Source of the DNA: Woronichinia naegeliana WA131
Lineage (GTDB): Bacteria; Cyanobacteriota; Cyanobacteriia; Cyanobacteriales; Microcystaceae
DNA length: 64,000 nucleotides
NCBI GenBank assembly: GCA_025370055.1
Contig: CP073041.1
Location: forward strand, 5,674,272 to 5,738,271
Direction: 5' to 3'
Made by a program: the position numbers and the translations under genes. The notes beneath the pieces are model-generated. The model was not told where the DNA came from and searched no databases. It saw only the letters and a list, made by a program, of their open reading frames with translations. How positions within the stretch are numbered: the stretch's first letter is position 1; every line of letters begins with the position of its first letter. Shown piece by piece: positions 18,373 to 26,765 of this stretch.

Positions 18373-19140
18373 TTAAGACCTCAGAGTGTCAACGGTTCTT
18401 AGCAGATCATAAATTTCATCGGTGTAATTATAAAACTCGGTTTGTCGTTTAATTTTATAATTGCGATCTTCGGGTAAATTAATGGTTAATTCCCGTTGGA
18501 CGGTTCCTGGTCTAGCACTCAACACATAAATACGTTGGGCTAAAAAGACGGCTTCGTCAACATCGTGGGTAATCATTAAAACGCTACACTTGATTTTCTG
18601 CCAAATTTCAATTAAATATTCGTGCATTCTCTCTTTGGTTTGCACATCTAAAGCCCCAAAGGGTTCATCCATTAATAAAATTTTCGGATGACAGGCTAAG
18701 GAACGAGCGATCGCCACCCGTTGTTTCATTCCTCCTGATAATTCTTTGGGGTAAGACTGGGCAAATTGAGTAAGGCCAACAATATTCAGATAATAACAGG
18801 CTAATTCCCAGCGTTCCTTTGTGGATAATCCCTGTAGTTTTAAGCCAAATTCAACATTTTTCTGTACCGTCATCCAGGGATACAGCGTATAACTTTGAAA
18901 AACCATACCGCGATCGGCCCCTGGCCCTTTTACTTCAATGCCATCAACGGTAATTGTGCCAGAAGTCGGTGTATCTAACCCTGCAATCATTCGCAACAAC
19001 GTTGATTTTCCTGAACCAGAAGCCCCGACCGCGCAGACAAATTCAGCACTATCAACGTGCAAATTAATATCTTTTAAAGCGACAATAGGGCCTCGTTTAG
19101 TCGTAAAAATTTTATTGAGTTGGCTAATTTCTAAGTGCAT
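18373..19140 (-). CDS. Guanidine-operon ABC transporter, ATP-binding subunit
   Basis: A 255-aa SsuB/TauB-type ATPase. Walker A is GASGSGKST near residue 38, the Q-loop lies in VFQSYTLYPW, the signature is LSGGMKQR near 140, and Walker B plus D-loop are ILLMDEPFGALD near 160. The switch His lies in ITHDVDEA. On its own it would be called nitrate/sulfonate/taurine type. Its place as last gene of a riboswitch-guanidine hydrolase-HypA/HypB-binding protein-permease series (Synechocystis sll1082 position) argues for guanidine import. An ISKra4 element lies immediately upstream. The ribosome-binding site (TAGGAA) lies in the IS target duplication and is therefore kept. Confidence 0.85.
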   Translation of the reverse strand: MHLEISQLNKIFTTKRGPIVALKDINLHVDSAEFVCAVGASGSGKSTLLRMIAGLDTPTSGTITVDGIEVKGPGADRGMVFQSYTLYPWMTVQKNVEFGLKLQGLSTKERWELACYYLNIVGLTQFAQSYPKELSGGMKQRVAIARSLACHPKILLMDEPFGALDVQTKERMHEYLIEIWQKIKCSVLMITHDVDEAVFLAQRIYVLSARPGTVQRELTINLPEDRNYKIKRQTEFYNYTDEIYDLLRTVDTLRS

Positions 19141-19157
19141 AATGTTCTTTTCCTATC

Positions 19158-20547
19158 GGGTGCGACCTTTAGTTGATAAAAGCTGTTGTAATCAGGGTTC
19201 TACAGGGAACCCATATTGATCAAGTTTTGCCCAAAATTGACTCCATCGTTCCTTGGTCAATACCAAAGCTCGTAGGCTCAAAATAATTCCTGCTCCTTTT
19301 TCCTTCCATCGCATCCCTGAACAACATAATCGTTGTTTGACCAACGTCTTACAAGCTGCTTCCGTAACACCTGAACCAATCGGATACTTTTTCTCTATGT
19401 ATTCAGCATAATCCATTTGATGCTGATGATTCTCGTAATAAGTAATCGCCGCTTGTAGTTTCTCGGTAAGATTCTTAGAATGACTTTTTTCTTCTTTGAC
19501 TTCTTTCATCAGATTTAGCAGTTCTCCTGCTTTTCCTTTTTCATGCTTGAGTTCTCGACAATTTTCAGTCAACCATTCTTTTTGTTTTGACACGGTATTC
19601 GGATGCAACGCTTCTGCCAAGGCACCTAAGTAACCAGAGGCATGATAGAAATCTAATATCTGTTCTTCCGTTTGCTTTTCTAAAAACTTCCAATTTGATT
19701 CTGCCCCGTCTGCTATCCCGACCAATGTTGCCTCTGGATAACGGTTTTTCGCTCGCTCAATTTCTCTTTCTAATCTTTCTAGAAAACTCTTTTTTCCATA
19801 CTCTGGTGCCGCACCTAGATAGATTGTATGTTGACGTTCGCCTTCACTATCGTATAGGGAAACGGTTCCCACCATTGCTTCACGGTAGCCATCCTCACAC
19901 ATCAGCATACAGGTTCCATCTAATCCTATTCCCACTGTTGCAATTTGGCTATCCTCCTTGGGCGGGGCATAACTCCACGCTTCTTCTTTTGCCTGTACCA
20001 CACTTCCTACTGCTTCACTCAATCTTTGGATATAGGATAGCGCTACTTTTCTACCATGATTTTCTAATAAATCATTTTTCACCTCTTTGCCTGCCATCCC
20101 TGACATTTTTGAGGATACCTGTTTTGCCAATAATGGCGTTGATGTTATGATTATCCTTGCTTCTCTTTCTAAGGGGCAATACGTTTTTCCTCAAAGGTGA
20201 ACGCTGATATACATGACGATTCACTATAACCTCACCATAAGGTGTTTGATATTCTTTCGGTTGCTCTCCCTTACTCTTCCAGATTTCTTCACCGATTTTT
20301 AAGGGTGAACCATCTGTATCTAAATATTTCAAGGCTTCTTTGCTGGCGATGCAACCTACTTCGTTTAAGCCTTTTTGAATATTTATTTCTGTATCCAACA
20401 TTGAACGACTTAGTTCTAATGTTAGTTCTATTTTTATCTTTGAACCCTCTACATTAATTAGTTTTGCTGTCATCATTGTTTCCTCTTTGTCACTTTTCAT
20501 CCCATGTTAACACTTTTCTTTTCCTTCATCAACTAAAGGTCACACCC
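19158..20547 (-). mobile_element. ISKra4-family insertion sequence with 8-bp target duplication
   Basis: 1390 bp bounded by inverted repeats: GGGTGCGACCTTTAGTTGA at 19158 and its near complement (TCAACTAAAGGTCACACCC) ending at 20547. The flanks carry an identical 8-bp target duplication TTCCTATC at 19150-19157 and 20548-20555, so insertion was direct and relatively recent. It is inserted in the guanidine operon, with its transposase in the same direction as the operon. Confidence 0.9.
19192..20500 (-). CDS. ISKra4-family transposase in two overlapping frames
   Basis: The upstream frame (20500-20072, 142 aa) encodes the N-terminal part. The downstream frame (to 19192) has the catalytic DDE part with the family blocks GIGLDGTCM, GIADGAESNW, DFYHASGYL and GSGVTEAACK. 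The family reading KTYCPLEREARIIITS lies in the second frame before its first start codon. A +1 shift in the run GAGGAAAAACG near 20175-20190 is therefore needed to join both halves. This may be programmed frameshifting or a disabling one-base insertion; sequence alone cannot decide. Confidence 0.8.
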
Positions 20548-20591
20548 TTCCTATCATTAAAAAGCAAAATGAATTAAGATAATTTTTGTAG

Positions 20592-20611
20592 GGACATAAT
20601 ATATTATGTCC
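20592..20611. repeat. 20-bp perfect palindrome behind the permease gene
   Basis: GGACATAATATATTATGTCC lies 13 bp past the permease stop codon. The left half (GGACATAATATATTA) recurs at 21521-21535, where a MITE-like hairpin interrupts it. It may be a small dispersed palindrome or a weak transcription end. Confidence 0.6.
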
Positions 20612-20624
20612 TGGATATTTTAAA

Positions 20625-21440
20625 TTAACGAGTAATTGACCATTTACAAGTCCACCGTAAAAGCAAACGAAAACTCAAATCAAGACCAAAACCAATAATT
20701 CCTAAAACAATTAAACAGGCAAAAATTTCATCAGTTCTGAGAAATTTCTGTGCTAACAAAATACGTTTCCCTAAACCATTATCTGCCGCAACTAATTCTG
20801 CTACCACCACTAAATTCCAAGCCGCCGCCATATTGACACGAAAGGTATCAATAATATTAGGAATAATATAGGGAGTAATGACTTTAAATAAAACCTGTTT
20901 TCGAGTTCCTCCCAAAGTATAAGTGACTTCGATAAGTTCACGGGGAATAAATTTCACTGCATCCATAATCATCAGGGTATTAAAAAAAATCGTCCCGATA
21001 AAAATGAGCATTACCTTGGATGTTTCTCCAATGCCTAGATAAATCACCAACAAGGGAATAAAGGCGGGAGCAGGCATATAGCGTACAACGCCAATAATCG
21101 GTTCCATTAAACTGCGAATACTGGGAAAAGTTCCCATTAAAATGCCCAGGGGAATAGCAAATAATCCTCCCAGAAAAAAGCCCCCAACTACTCGTAAAAA
21201 GCTGGTGACAGTATCTTGAATTAAAAAGCCCTGTTGTGCCAATTTTCCTAAAGCTTGAATAACGGCTAAAGGAGAGGGTAAAAATACCGATTCAATGCCC
21301 GCAAAACTAGAGATCAGTAACCACAGAATCAAAGGGACAAGAATGGAGGAACCCATTAAAATCCACTTCAGGGATTCAGGAATATCATCTGTGATCCGCC
21401 AAAAAGTTGTTGGAGTGAGAGTTTTCTGTGTTGTGGTCAT
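20625..21440 (-). CDS. Guanidine-operon ABC transporter, permease subunit
   Basis: A 271-aa SsuC/TauC-type permease with six hydrophobic segments. The cytoplasmic coupling (EAA-like) loop is near residue 160-190 (ELIEVTYTLGGTRKQVLFKVITP). It corresponds to the Synechocystis sll1081 position. The membrane-spanning part of the importer should pair with the ATPase at 18373 and the lipoprotein at 21668. The ISKra4 element begins 77 bp after its stop codon and could separate it transcriptionally from the ATPase gene. Confidence 0.85.
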   Translation of the reverse strand: MTTTQKTLTPTTFWRITDDIPESLKWILMGSSILVPLILWLLISSFAGIESVFLPSPLAVIQALGKLAQQGFLIQDTVTSFLRVVGGFFLGGLFAIPLGILMGTFPSIRSLMEPIIGVVRYMPAPAFIPLLVIYLGIGETSKVMLIFIGTIFFNTLMIMDAVKFIPRELIEVTYTLGGTRKQVLFKVITPYIIPNIIDTFRVNMAAAWNLVVVAELVAADNGLGKRILLAQKFLRTDEIFACLIVLGIIGFGLDLSFRLLLRWTCKWSITR

Positions 21441-21534
21441 GGGATTTTAAAAGAAAAGAATAATTTTGATCACTCGTATCACCCAGTTAAAATAAGTTTC
21501 TTAAATTCAGTATTTCGTAGGGACATAATATATT

Positions 21535-21612
21535 AGACTTCTTGCACAATAGCTTTTGATCCCCCTAAATCCCCCTTAAAAAGGGGGACTTTCTTGAATC
21601 TGCAAGAAGTCT
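21535..21612. mobile_element. MITE-like hairpin element inside the guanidine operon
   Basis: A 78-bp segment bounded by the 12-bp inverted repeat AGACTTCTTGCA / TGCAAGAAGTCT. Its interior is a second inverted repeat (CCCCCTTA...AAGGGGG). It splits a copy of the GGACATAATATATTA palindrome. It has no coding capacity. As RNA it would form a strong hairpin between the binding-protein and permease genes and might tune their relative expression. Confidence 0.65.
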
Positions 21613-21667
21613 ATTATATCCCCCACAAATATTTAGTTTCTAATCCACAAAATAATAGATATTTTAT

Positions 21668-22708
21668 TTAAGTTTTCTTATCTTCTTTTGCCAATGCTTT
21701 GACAAATTGTGGGTCTAAAATGGTAGTTAGATCAGGGACTTTTTTGATAAAGCCAACTCCTTTCATAAATTCCGCCATTTTTTGAGCAGCAAAGGGCATA
21801 TTCTTCATGGTTTTGCCAGGGCTAAAGGCTTCCAGATTTTGTTTTAAGGTAAAAAATTCAGTTCCTTCTTTATACAAGGCTAATTCCTCTAAGCTGATGC
21901 CTGCTCGCTTGGCCATAATTTCATCGGCTTTTTGAGGATTTTTGACCATAAAATCTCGAACCTCAAACCAGGTTTTTACAAGGGCTTGAACCTGTTCTGG
22001 TTTTTCTTTGACTAATTTGGCACTGACCACTAACAGATCGGGAATGGCCCCAGGAAAGGCTTTAGAACTGATTAATTCTTTAGAACCTTTTCGTTTGAGA
22101 GCCGTTGACCAAAAGGGTGGAAAGGCTCCCACTCCATCCACTTTTCCCGAAGCAAAGGCAGCGGCGGCGGCTCCTGTTTCCATCGGCACAATTTGCACGT
22201 CTTTACGGCTCATTCCCTCTTTTTCTAGAGCTAAACTGAGGAGAAAATCATCGACAACACCCTCTTCCACAGCGATTTTTTTACCTTTTAAATCTTTAAT
22301 GGTTTTAATCTCTTCTGTGACAATAATTTTGTCATTTCCCGATGAATTATCATTAACTAATACAGCAACTTCACCATTGACAGCATCCCCCGCAAAGGCG
22401 ATCGTATCGTTGAGGGTTTGACTATTACCATCCAGTTGACCTGCGGCCAATGATTGTAAGGATTCCAGATAACCATCAAACCATTTCATCTGAACATTAA
22501 CGCCGTTTTTAGCAAATAATCCTTCTTCTTCGGCGATCGCCCAGGGCCACCACCCCGCCCAGTTACTATAACCAATGACAATGGGAGGAGTATTACTCAC
22601 AGAACTACTTGCATTGGGAGTTTGTTGAGGAGCTTGATTACAACTAACGGTCAGTAGTAAGCTACTACAAAAAACGAGAATTAAGGAGAAAAAGTTGCGC
22701 CGTTTCAT
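21668..22708 (-). CDS. Guanidine-operon ABC transporter, substrate-binding lipoprotein
   Basis: A 346-aa protein with a lipoprotein signal peptide (lipobox LTVSC, Cys 23) and a Ser/Asn-rich linker. It then has an NMT1/SsuA-like periplasmic binding fold (IVIGYSNWAGWWPWAIAEEEGLF). A Trp-rich N-lobe (W..WW) could form the aromatic box needed for a guanidinium cation; that is inference. It corresponds to Synechocystis sll1080. The start has no strong Shine-Dalgarno sequence. The hypB-type gene ends 63 bp upstream in the same direction. Confidence 0.87.
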   Translation of the reverse strand: MKRRNFFSLILVFCSSLLLTVSCNQAPQQTPNASSSVSNTPPIVIGYSNWAGWWPWAIAEEEGLFAKNGVNVQMKWFDGYLESLQSLAAGQLDGNSQTLNDTIAFAGDAVNGEVAVLVNDNSSGNDKIIVTEEIKTIKDLKGKKIAVEEGVVDDFLLSLALEKEGMSRKDVQIVPMETGAAAAAFASGKVDGVGAFPPFWSTALKRKGSKELISSKAFPGAIPDLLVVSAKLVKEKPEQVQALVKTWFEVRDFMVKNPQKADEIMAKRAGISLEELALYKEGTEFFTLKQNLEAFSPGKTMKNMPFAAQKMAEFMKGVGFIKKVPDLTTILDPQFVKALAKEDKKT

Positions 22709-22771
22709 AGGGAATCGTTTTGGGGAATAGCTAATAATAAAACAGGAATAAAATTTTAAAACTGTTACTGA

Positions 22772-23461
22772 TTAACAATTCAATAATATCGGGGCGTTGA
22801 CTTGGCTTTTTACCCAATTTAACCAGGCTTCTAAGCCTTCCCCTGTTTTAGCGGAAAGGGGAATAATAGTTACATCAGGATTCATGGAACGAACATTTGC
22901 TTCTAAACGTTTTAAATTAATCTCTAAATAAGGAGCTAAATCTAATTTGGTAATAATCAAGCAATCGGCTTCTTGAAACATAATCGGATATTTAAGCGGT
23001 TTATCTTCTCCTTCGGTAATGCTTAACAGAGCGACTTTGGCGTGTTCTCCTACTTCAAATTCGGCTGGACAAACTAAGTTACCCACATTTTCCACAAACA
23101 CTAAATCAAATTCTTTGGGGTTGTAATTTTCTTTTAAACGATGGATTCCCCCTGCTACCATTTTGGAATCTAAGTGACAGGAACGCCCCGTATTAATGGC
23201 AATCACAGGAACGTCATATTGTCTTAGGCGATCAGCATCCAGTTCAGTCGTCATATCCCCTTCAATGACGGCCATTTTTAATTGATTTTTTAAAGCTGCA
23301 AGGGTTTTTTCTAAGAGGACAGTTTTGCCTGCGCCAGGACTACTCATCAGGTTTAAACAAGTAATGCCCCACTCATCAAAATGTTCGCGGTTGTGATCAG
23401 CTCCTGCTTGATTGGCATGGAGAAGATTCATTTCCAATACTGCGTCAAAGGTTTGGTGCAT
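22772..23461 (-). CDS. HypB-type GTPase, nickel chaperone for guanidine hydrolase
   Basis: A 229-aa GTPase of the HypB/UreG family: P-loop SSPGAGKT at residues 40-47, the [12 protein letters not shown] switch region, a nickel/zinc-type C-H pair in GRSCHLDSK, the [15 protein letters not shown] motif, and TKLDLAPY for guanine binding. There is no His-rich N-terminus for nickel storage. No hydrogenase gene is nearby. In Synechocystis the homologue (sll1079) is needed with sll1078 to activate the Ni-dependent guanidine hydrolase, and the same role is inferred here. Confidence 0.88.
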   Translation of the reverse strand: MHQTFDAVLEMNLLHANQAGADHNREHFDEWGITCLNLMSSPGAGKTVLLEKTLAALKNQLKMAVIEGDMTTELDADRLRQYDVPVIAINTGRSCHLDSKMVAGGIHRLKENYNPKEFDLVFVENVGNLVCPAEFEVGEHAKVALLSITEGEDKPLKYPIMFQEADCLIITKLDLAPYLEINLKRLEANVRSMNPDVTIIPLSAKTGEGLEAWLNWVKSQVNAPILLNC

Positions 23462-23560
23462 TTTAATTGATAATTGATAGTGGATAATTGATAATTAGAC
23501 TGGTAGGGGCGAATTGCGTTCGCCTAACTCTGAGAATGAATTGCGATCGCCCAACTCTGT

Positions 23561-23917
23561 TTAAGAAATTAAGGAATATTCAATGTGATCAATTTTTAAT
23601 TCCCGACCTGAGCGAATATCCTCCATTGGCGATCGGCAGGTTGGACAGGAATATTGCAAACCAATTTGGGGTTTATAGTCTTGTTTGCAGGAATGACAAT
23701 AGGCAATTAGGGGAATATCTTTAATCACTAATTCAACGCCTGCAAGAAAAGTGTTTGAGGTTTGGACTTCAAAGGCAAATTGTAAACTGACAGGTTCGAC
23801 ACAGGTAAATTCACCGACCATCAGATGAATTTTCTCAATTCTGGGCTTTTCGGGTTGGCTATCATACCAATCTCTAACTGTCATAATTAACGCTTTGGTC
23901 ATATCAGTTTCGTGCAT
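23561..23917 (-). CDS. HypA-type nickel metallochaperone for guanidine hydrolase
   Basis: A 118-aa HypA-like protein. The N-terminal MHET supplies the nickel site (Met1-His2-Glu3). Zinc-finger cysteine pairs CHSC and CPTC lie near residues 74 and 91. Located between the hydrolase and hypB-type genes, it should deliver Ni2+ to the guanidine hydrolase rather than to a hydrogenase. The gap to the upstream 121-aa gene is only 6 bp. A 99-bp spacer to the hypB gene contains short direct repeats (GATAATTGATA). Confidence 0.88.
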   Translation of the reverse strand: MHETDMTKALIMTVRDWYDSQPEKPRIEKIHLMVGEFTCVEPVSLQFAFEVQTSNTFLAGVELVIKDIPLIAYCHSCKQDYKPQIGLQYSCPTCRSPMEDIRSGRELKIDHIEYSLIS

Positions 23918-23923
23918 GAATTT

Positions 23924-24289
23924 TTACTTTTGATTCATCTGAGTTCTGGGATCAACATCAGTAACTGTAATCTTGAGTACATCTACTTCTTTTTCTTGCA
24001 AAGTTCCATTTTTATCCTTGGAAATTGCGCGAATAATCACTTTCATTTCAGGGAGGTTTCCTTTGTCATACTCTTTAAGTAAATATCCTAGATACTGACC
24101 AACAGCTTTTTCAGCTTGTTTTTTTGTTTTCCAAAGTCGTGCTATTTCCAATACATTGGTAATGTCAATGTATTCATCCTCTACTCCGTCATCAATAACA
24201 GTTTTGGATACATAACCATTGACTTGGGGAAGAATGACCAGTGCATACCCAAGAGTTTTGTTGGCTTGAAAGCCAAATCCTTTAGCCAT
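23924..24289 (-). CDS. Unrecognised 121-aa protein inside the guanidine operon
   Basis: A soluble protein starting MAKGFGFQANKTLGYAL, with a central aromatic/Lys-rich helix (LEIARLWKTKKQAEKAVGQY) and a strand-rich C-terminal half ending in DVDPRT. There are no Cys or His clusters that would indicate metal binding. It lies between the guanidine hydrolase gene (55 bp) and hypA-type gene (6 bp), on the same strand. GGAGTGAAATT precedes the ATG, a good ribosome-binding site. It is absent from the six-gene Synechocystis arrangement as I recall it. It could be an accessory or regulatory protein, or a passenger. I do not recognise the family. Confidence 0.7.
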   Translation of the reverse strand: MAKGFGFQANKTLGYALVILPQVNGYVSKTVIDDGVEDEYIDITNVLEIARLWKTKKQAEKAVGQYLGYLLKEYDKGNLPEMKVIIRAISKDKNGTLQEKEVDVLKITVTDVDPRTQMNQK

Positions 24290-24344
24290 AATTTCACTCC
24301 TACATTGATTTTTACCTATATATTTTCATAAATATAAGGTCTAG

Positions 24345-25526
24345 TTAAATCCAAGGTTCATCAACGGCCATATTGGCTTCAGGATGAATATAATAAGGCT
24401 TTTCTTTGCGCGGTAATTGCCCTGAAATAACCAAATGAGCCATTGCATCACAGATCACACGAGTGGCCATTAAAGAAGTCATATCGCTAATATCATAGGG
24501 AGGAGAAACTTCCACCACTTCCATGCCACAAATAGGAGCTTTTTGGATAATTTTTCCTAATAAAGCCAACGCTTCACGGGGTAACAAACCACCTGGTTCT
24601 GGCCAGCCTGTCCCAGGGACAAAACCCGCATCAATGCAATCAATATCGAAGCTAATCCAAACGCAATCCGTACCATCTAAAGCCCGTTCTAAGGCGAAAT
24701 CGGCGGCCGCATCAATGCCCTGTTCTACAATATCGGTGACGGTCAAAATATTGGTTGCTCGCTCGCGGCAAACTTTAACGCCTTGACGGGGAACTTGCCA
24801 ACCCCCAATCCCCAATTGCACTAAATTTTTGGCAGGAGCATTTTTCATATTTGTGGCATGAAACCAGGGACAAGTGTGCATCCGTTCATCTAAGTCTGTT
24901 TCCTGGGTATCCACATGGCGATCGAAGTGAATAATACCGACTTTTTTATCCCCTAAATGCCGACAAATACCGCGCACGGTGGGAAAACCGATGGAATGAT
25001 CACCCCCTAAAATAATCGGAAATGCGCCCGAACTAAAGACATGGGCAACGCCTTTTGAGATTTGATCAAAGGACTTTTCGTTATTAGCCGGAATGGTGAA
25101 AATATCGCCCACATCACAGAGGGTAATTTGCTCCCGTAAATCCACTCCTAATTCAAAATTGTAGGGTGTATAAAGAGCGGAAATACGACGAATTCCCTGG
25201 GGGCCAAAACGGGTTCCAGGTCGGTAAGTTGTCCCTGAATCATGGGGAACACCCACGATCGCCACATCATAATTGCCCACATTCCGCACATCTTCCAAAT
25301 AGGGAGCCTTCATAAAGGTATTAATCCCTGCATAGTGGGGTAATTCGCCCCTGGAAAATGTCGGGATACTGCGATCGCGGATACTGTCAGCCGCTTCGAG
25401 ACCGTAGGTTAACCCCTGGGAAACTTCCTGTTGCCAACCAGTCAGGGGTAAATGGCGTTCTTTTTCTAATGCCTGTTGAGCCTCAGTTAAATGAGGGGGT
25501 TGAAAAGCAGATTGCTCGGACATCAT
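24345..25526 (-). CDS. gdmH: Nickel-dependent guanidine hydrolase (ureohydrolase family)
   Basis: A 393-aa ureohydrolase. Metal-binding blocks are GGDHS (174-178), DRHVD (202-206) and SFDIDCID (292-299). These are the binuclear-site motifs of arginase/agmatinase, and such genes are usually labelled speB. The long N-terminal extension, the GTGWPEPGG loop (305-313), and the operon (guanidine-I riboswitch, HypA/HypB-type nickel chaperones, ABC importer) are those of Synechocystis sll1077. That enzyme was shown to hydrolyse guanidine to urea and ammonium with nickel. It is the first gene after the riboswitch. Two adjacent ATG codons make the start 25526 or 25523. Confidence 0.9.
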   Translation of the reverse strand: MMSEQSAFQPPHLTEAQQALEKERHLPLTGWQQEVSQGLTYGLEAADSIRDRSIPTFSRGELPHYAGINTFMKAPYLEDVRNVGNYDVAIVGVPHDSGTTYRPGTRFGPQGIRRISALYTPYNFELGVDLREQITLCDVGDIFTIPANNEKSFDQISKGVAHVFSSGAFPIILGGDHSIGFPTVRGICRHLGDKKVGIIHFDRHVDTQETDLDERMHTCPWFHATNMKNAPAKNLVQLGIGGWQVPRQGVKVCRERATNILTVTDIVEQGIDAAADFALERALDGTDCVWISFDIDCIDAGFVPGTGWPEPGGLLPREALALLGKIIQKAPICGMEVVEVSPPYDISDMTSLMATRVICDAMAHLVISGQLPRKEKPYYIHPEANMAVDEPWI

Positions 25527-25591
25527 TTTACCTCAAAATACAACAACCCAGGAGCCTTCAACAACACCGCATCAAAACAGTGATTATCAAA

Positions 25592-25712
25592 GTCTCCCGG
25601 GCTTTTATCCCGCCGTGTAGCCAGCTTGGATCAGAAATACTTTAAAAACAAGACTAGCCTGCTTCTCTCGGACCTGTCATTTAAGACTTTAGCTTAAATC
25701 GGAACCCTAGAT
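25592..25712 (-). promoter_or_regulatory. Guanidine-I (ykkC) riboswitch
   Basis: On the minus strand three conserved ykkC blocks occur in order: CTAGGGTTCCG near 25709, GGTCCGAGAG near 25675, and ACACGGCGGGATAAAAGC followed by CCGGGAGA ending near 25593. These form the P1/P2 and P3 elements that bind guanidinium. The 3' end is 66 bp before the guanidine hydrolase start. Binding normally turns expression on. This establishes guanidine as the inducer of the operon downstream. Confidence 0.95.
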
Positions 25713-25786
25713 GCAATTCTCCTGAAAGTAAACGATTTTCGTGAAAAAAACAGTATCATAGACGACAAGTCGCTACGTATTTTCCA

Positions 25787-25795
25787 TGCTATAAT
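25787..25795 (+). promoter_or_regulatory. Extended -10 promoter element
   Basis: TGCTATAAT is a consensus -10 hexamer with the TGn extension, 56 bp before the surface-protein start at 25851. No good -35 box is visible, which is common with extended -10 promoters. Confidence 0.5.
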
Positions 25796-25850
25796 CCTCA
25801 AAAAAGCATTACTTCTTAAGCATATTCTCTCTAGCAAATTTTCCAACAGT

Positions 25851-26519
25851 ATGAAGTCTCAAATTCTTTTGTTAGGTGCTCTCACCACTCTTACCTTAGG
25901 GAGTATAGCGGCTCCGAGCCATGCAATTAGTCTCATTGATAACTTCCCTCAAACCAATGACGTTCGTAATACGACAATAGATACTACTGGGAATACTGCG
26001 GTTTCCTTTACCATTCCCGCCGGTAACACTAATTATTTCCTTAATTTTGTCACTTTGCGTTTAGGTGGTAATTCTCCAGCGGATACGCCAGTTCTAACCA
26101 TTCGTCAAGGTGGTGCACTCAATCCTAGTACAAAAGTAGTGGCAAATTTCACGAACCCAGTTGGCCAGGGAACACCAATCGTTAATTATAACTTTACGCC
26201 GACTACTAGCTTTACATTTCTGGCAAACACCCGATATTGGTTATATTTATCCGCTAGTACAGGAAGTTTTACCTGGAGGGGATCTAGTGATGGAACGAAC
26301 AACACGCCTAGTGGTATCGCTACCTTTGGAGCCTATCGTGTGACGACTGATGGTGGAGCGACCTTTTCGGGTAGCACTGTTCGCAACACTTTTGGGATAG
26401 ATGTTACGGCAGTTCCTTGGGAAACGAGTGATGCGGTCTTGCCCCTGAGTATCATTGGCTTTGGTTTAGTAGCCGGAGGAAAACGTTTTCTTGCGCTAAA
26501 GAAAAGTCAGAAATCCTAA
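25851..26519 (+). CDS. Choice-of-anchor surface protein with exosortase-type C-terminus
   Basis: A 222-aa secreted protein. The signal peptide is cleaved near SHA-I (residue 25). The body is a beta-rich domain with LRLGG, TRYWLYLSASTG and FTWRGSSDG blocks, similar to choice-of-anchor R domains. The C-terminal sorting signal is VPWETSD, a hydrophobic helix and a Lys/Arg tail. That PEP-CTERM-like tail predicts exosortase processing and cell-surface attachment. Divergently transcribed from the guanidine operon, sharing about 140 bp of upstream DNA. Confidence 0.75.
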   Translation: MKSQILLLGALTTLTLGSIAAPSHAISLIDNFPQTNDVRNTTIDTTGNTAVSFTIPAGNTNYFLNFVTLRLGGNSPADTPVLTIRQGGALNPSTKVVANFTNPVGQGTPIVNYNFTPTTSFTFLANTRYWLYLSASTGSFTWRGSSDGTNNTPSGIATFGAYRVTTDGGATFSGSTVRNTFGIDVTAVPWETSDAVLPLSIIGFGLVAGGKRFLALKKSQKS

Positions 26520-26594
26520 GTAGCCACAGACATATGTAGCGGCAGGTACAGAACTGCTGATATTTGTGATCAGAAGCCTCTAAGGTAATAGAGC

Positions 26595-26630
26595 TTAAGT
26601 ACTGGTAATGGAGTTGTCACTGGTACTTAA
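26595..26630. terminator. Hairpin after the surface-protein gene
   Basis: TTAAGTAC and GTACTTAA form an 8-bp perfect stem around a 20-nt loop, 75 bp after the stop codon. There is no strong T-run, so termination is uncertain. Confidence 0.35.
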
Positions 26631-26765
26631 ACTTTAAAAATGAAAGAAAATAGAGCGAATCGATACTTTGTAATATTATGTTTGTGTAAGTCCTGATACT
26701 AAGACTTACCTTTTTTCGTTGGGCATCTTTTTTTGCAAACACTATTTCGGGTTGTTACTCATACA

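Noticed and set aside
18373-22708. Nitrate, taurine or sulfonate transporter
   Set aside because: Family similarity alone is broad. The operon context under a guanidine riboswitch is more specific.
22772-23917. Hydrogenase maturation genes hypA/hypB
   Set aside because: No hydrogenase or other hyp genes are near, and the order matches the guanidine hydrolase nickel-insertion pair.
24345-25526. Agmatinase (SpeB) call
   Set aside because: Ureohydrolase motifs fit, but the guanidine-I riboswitch, nickel chaperones and importer in the same operon favour guanidine hydrolase.
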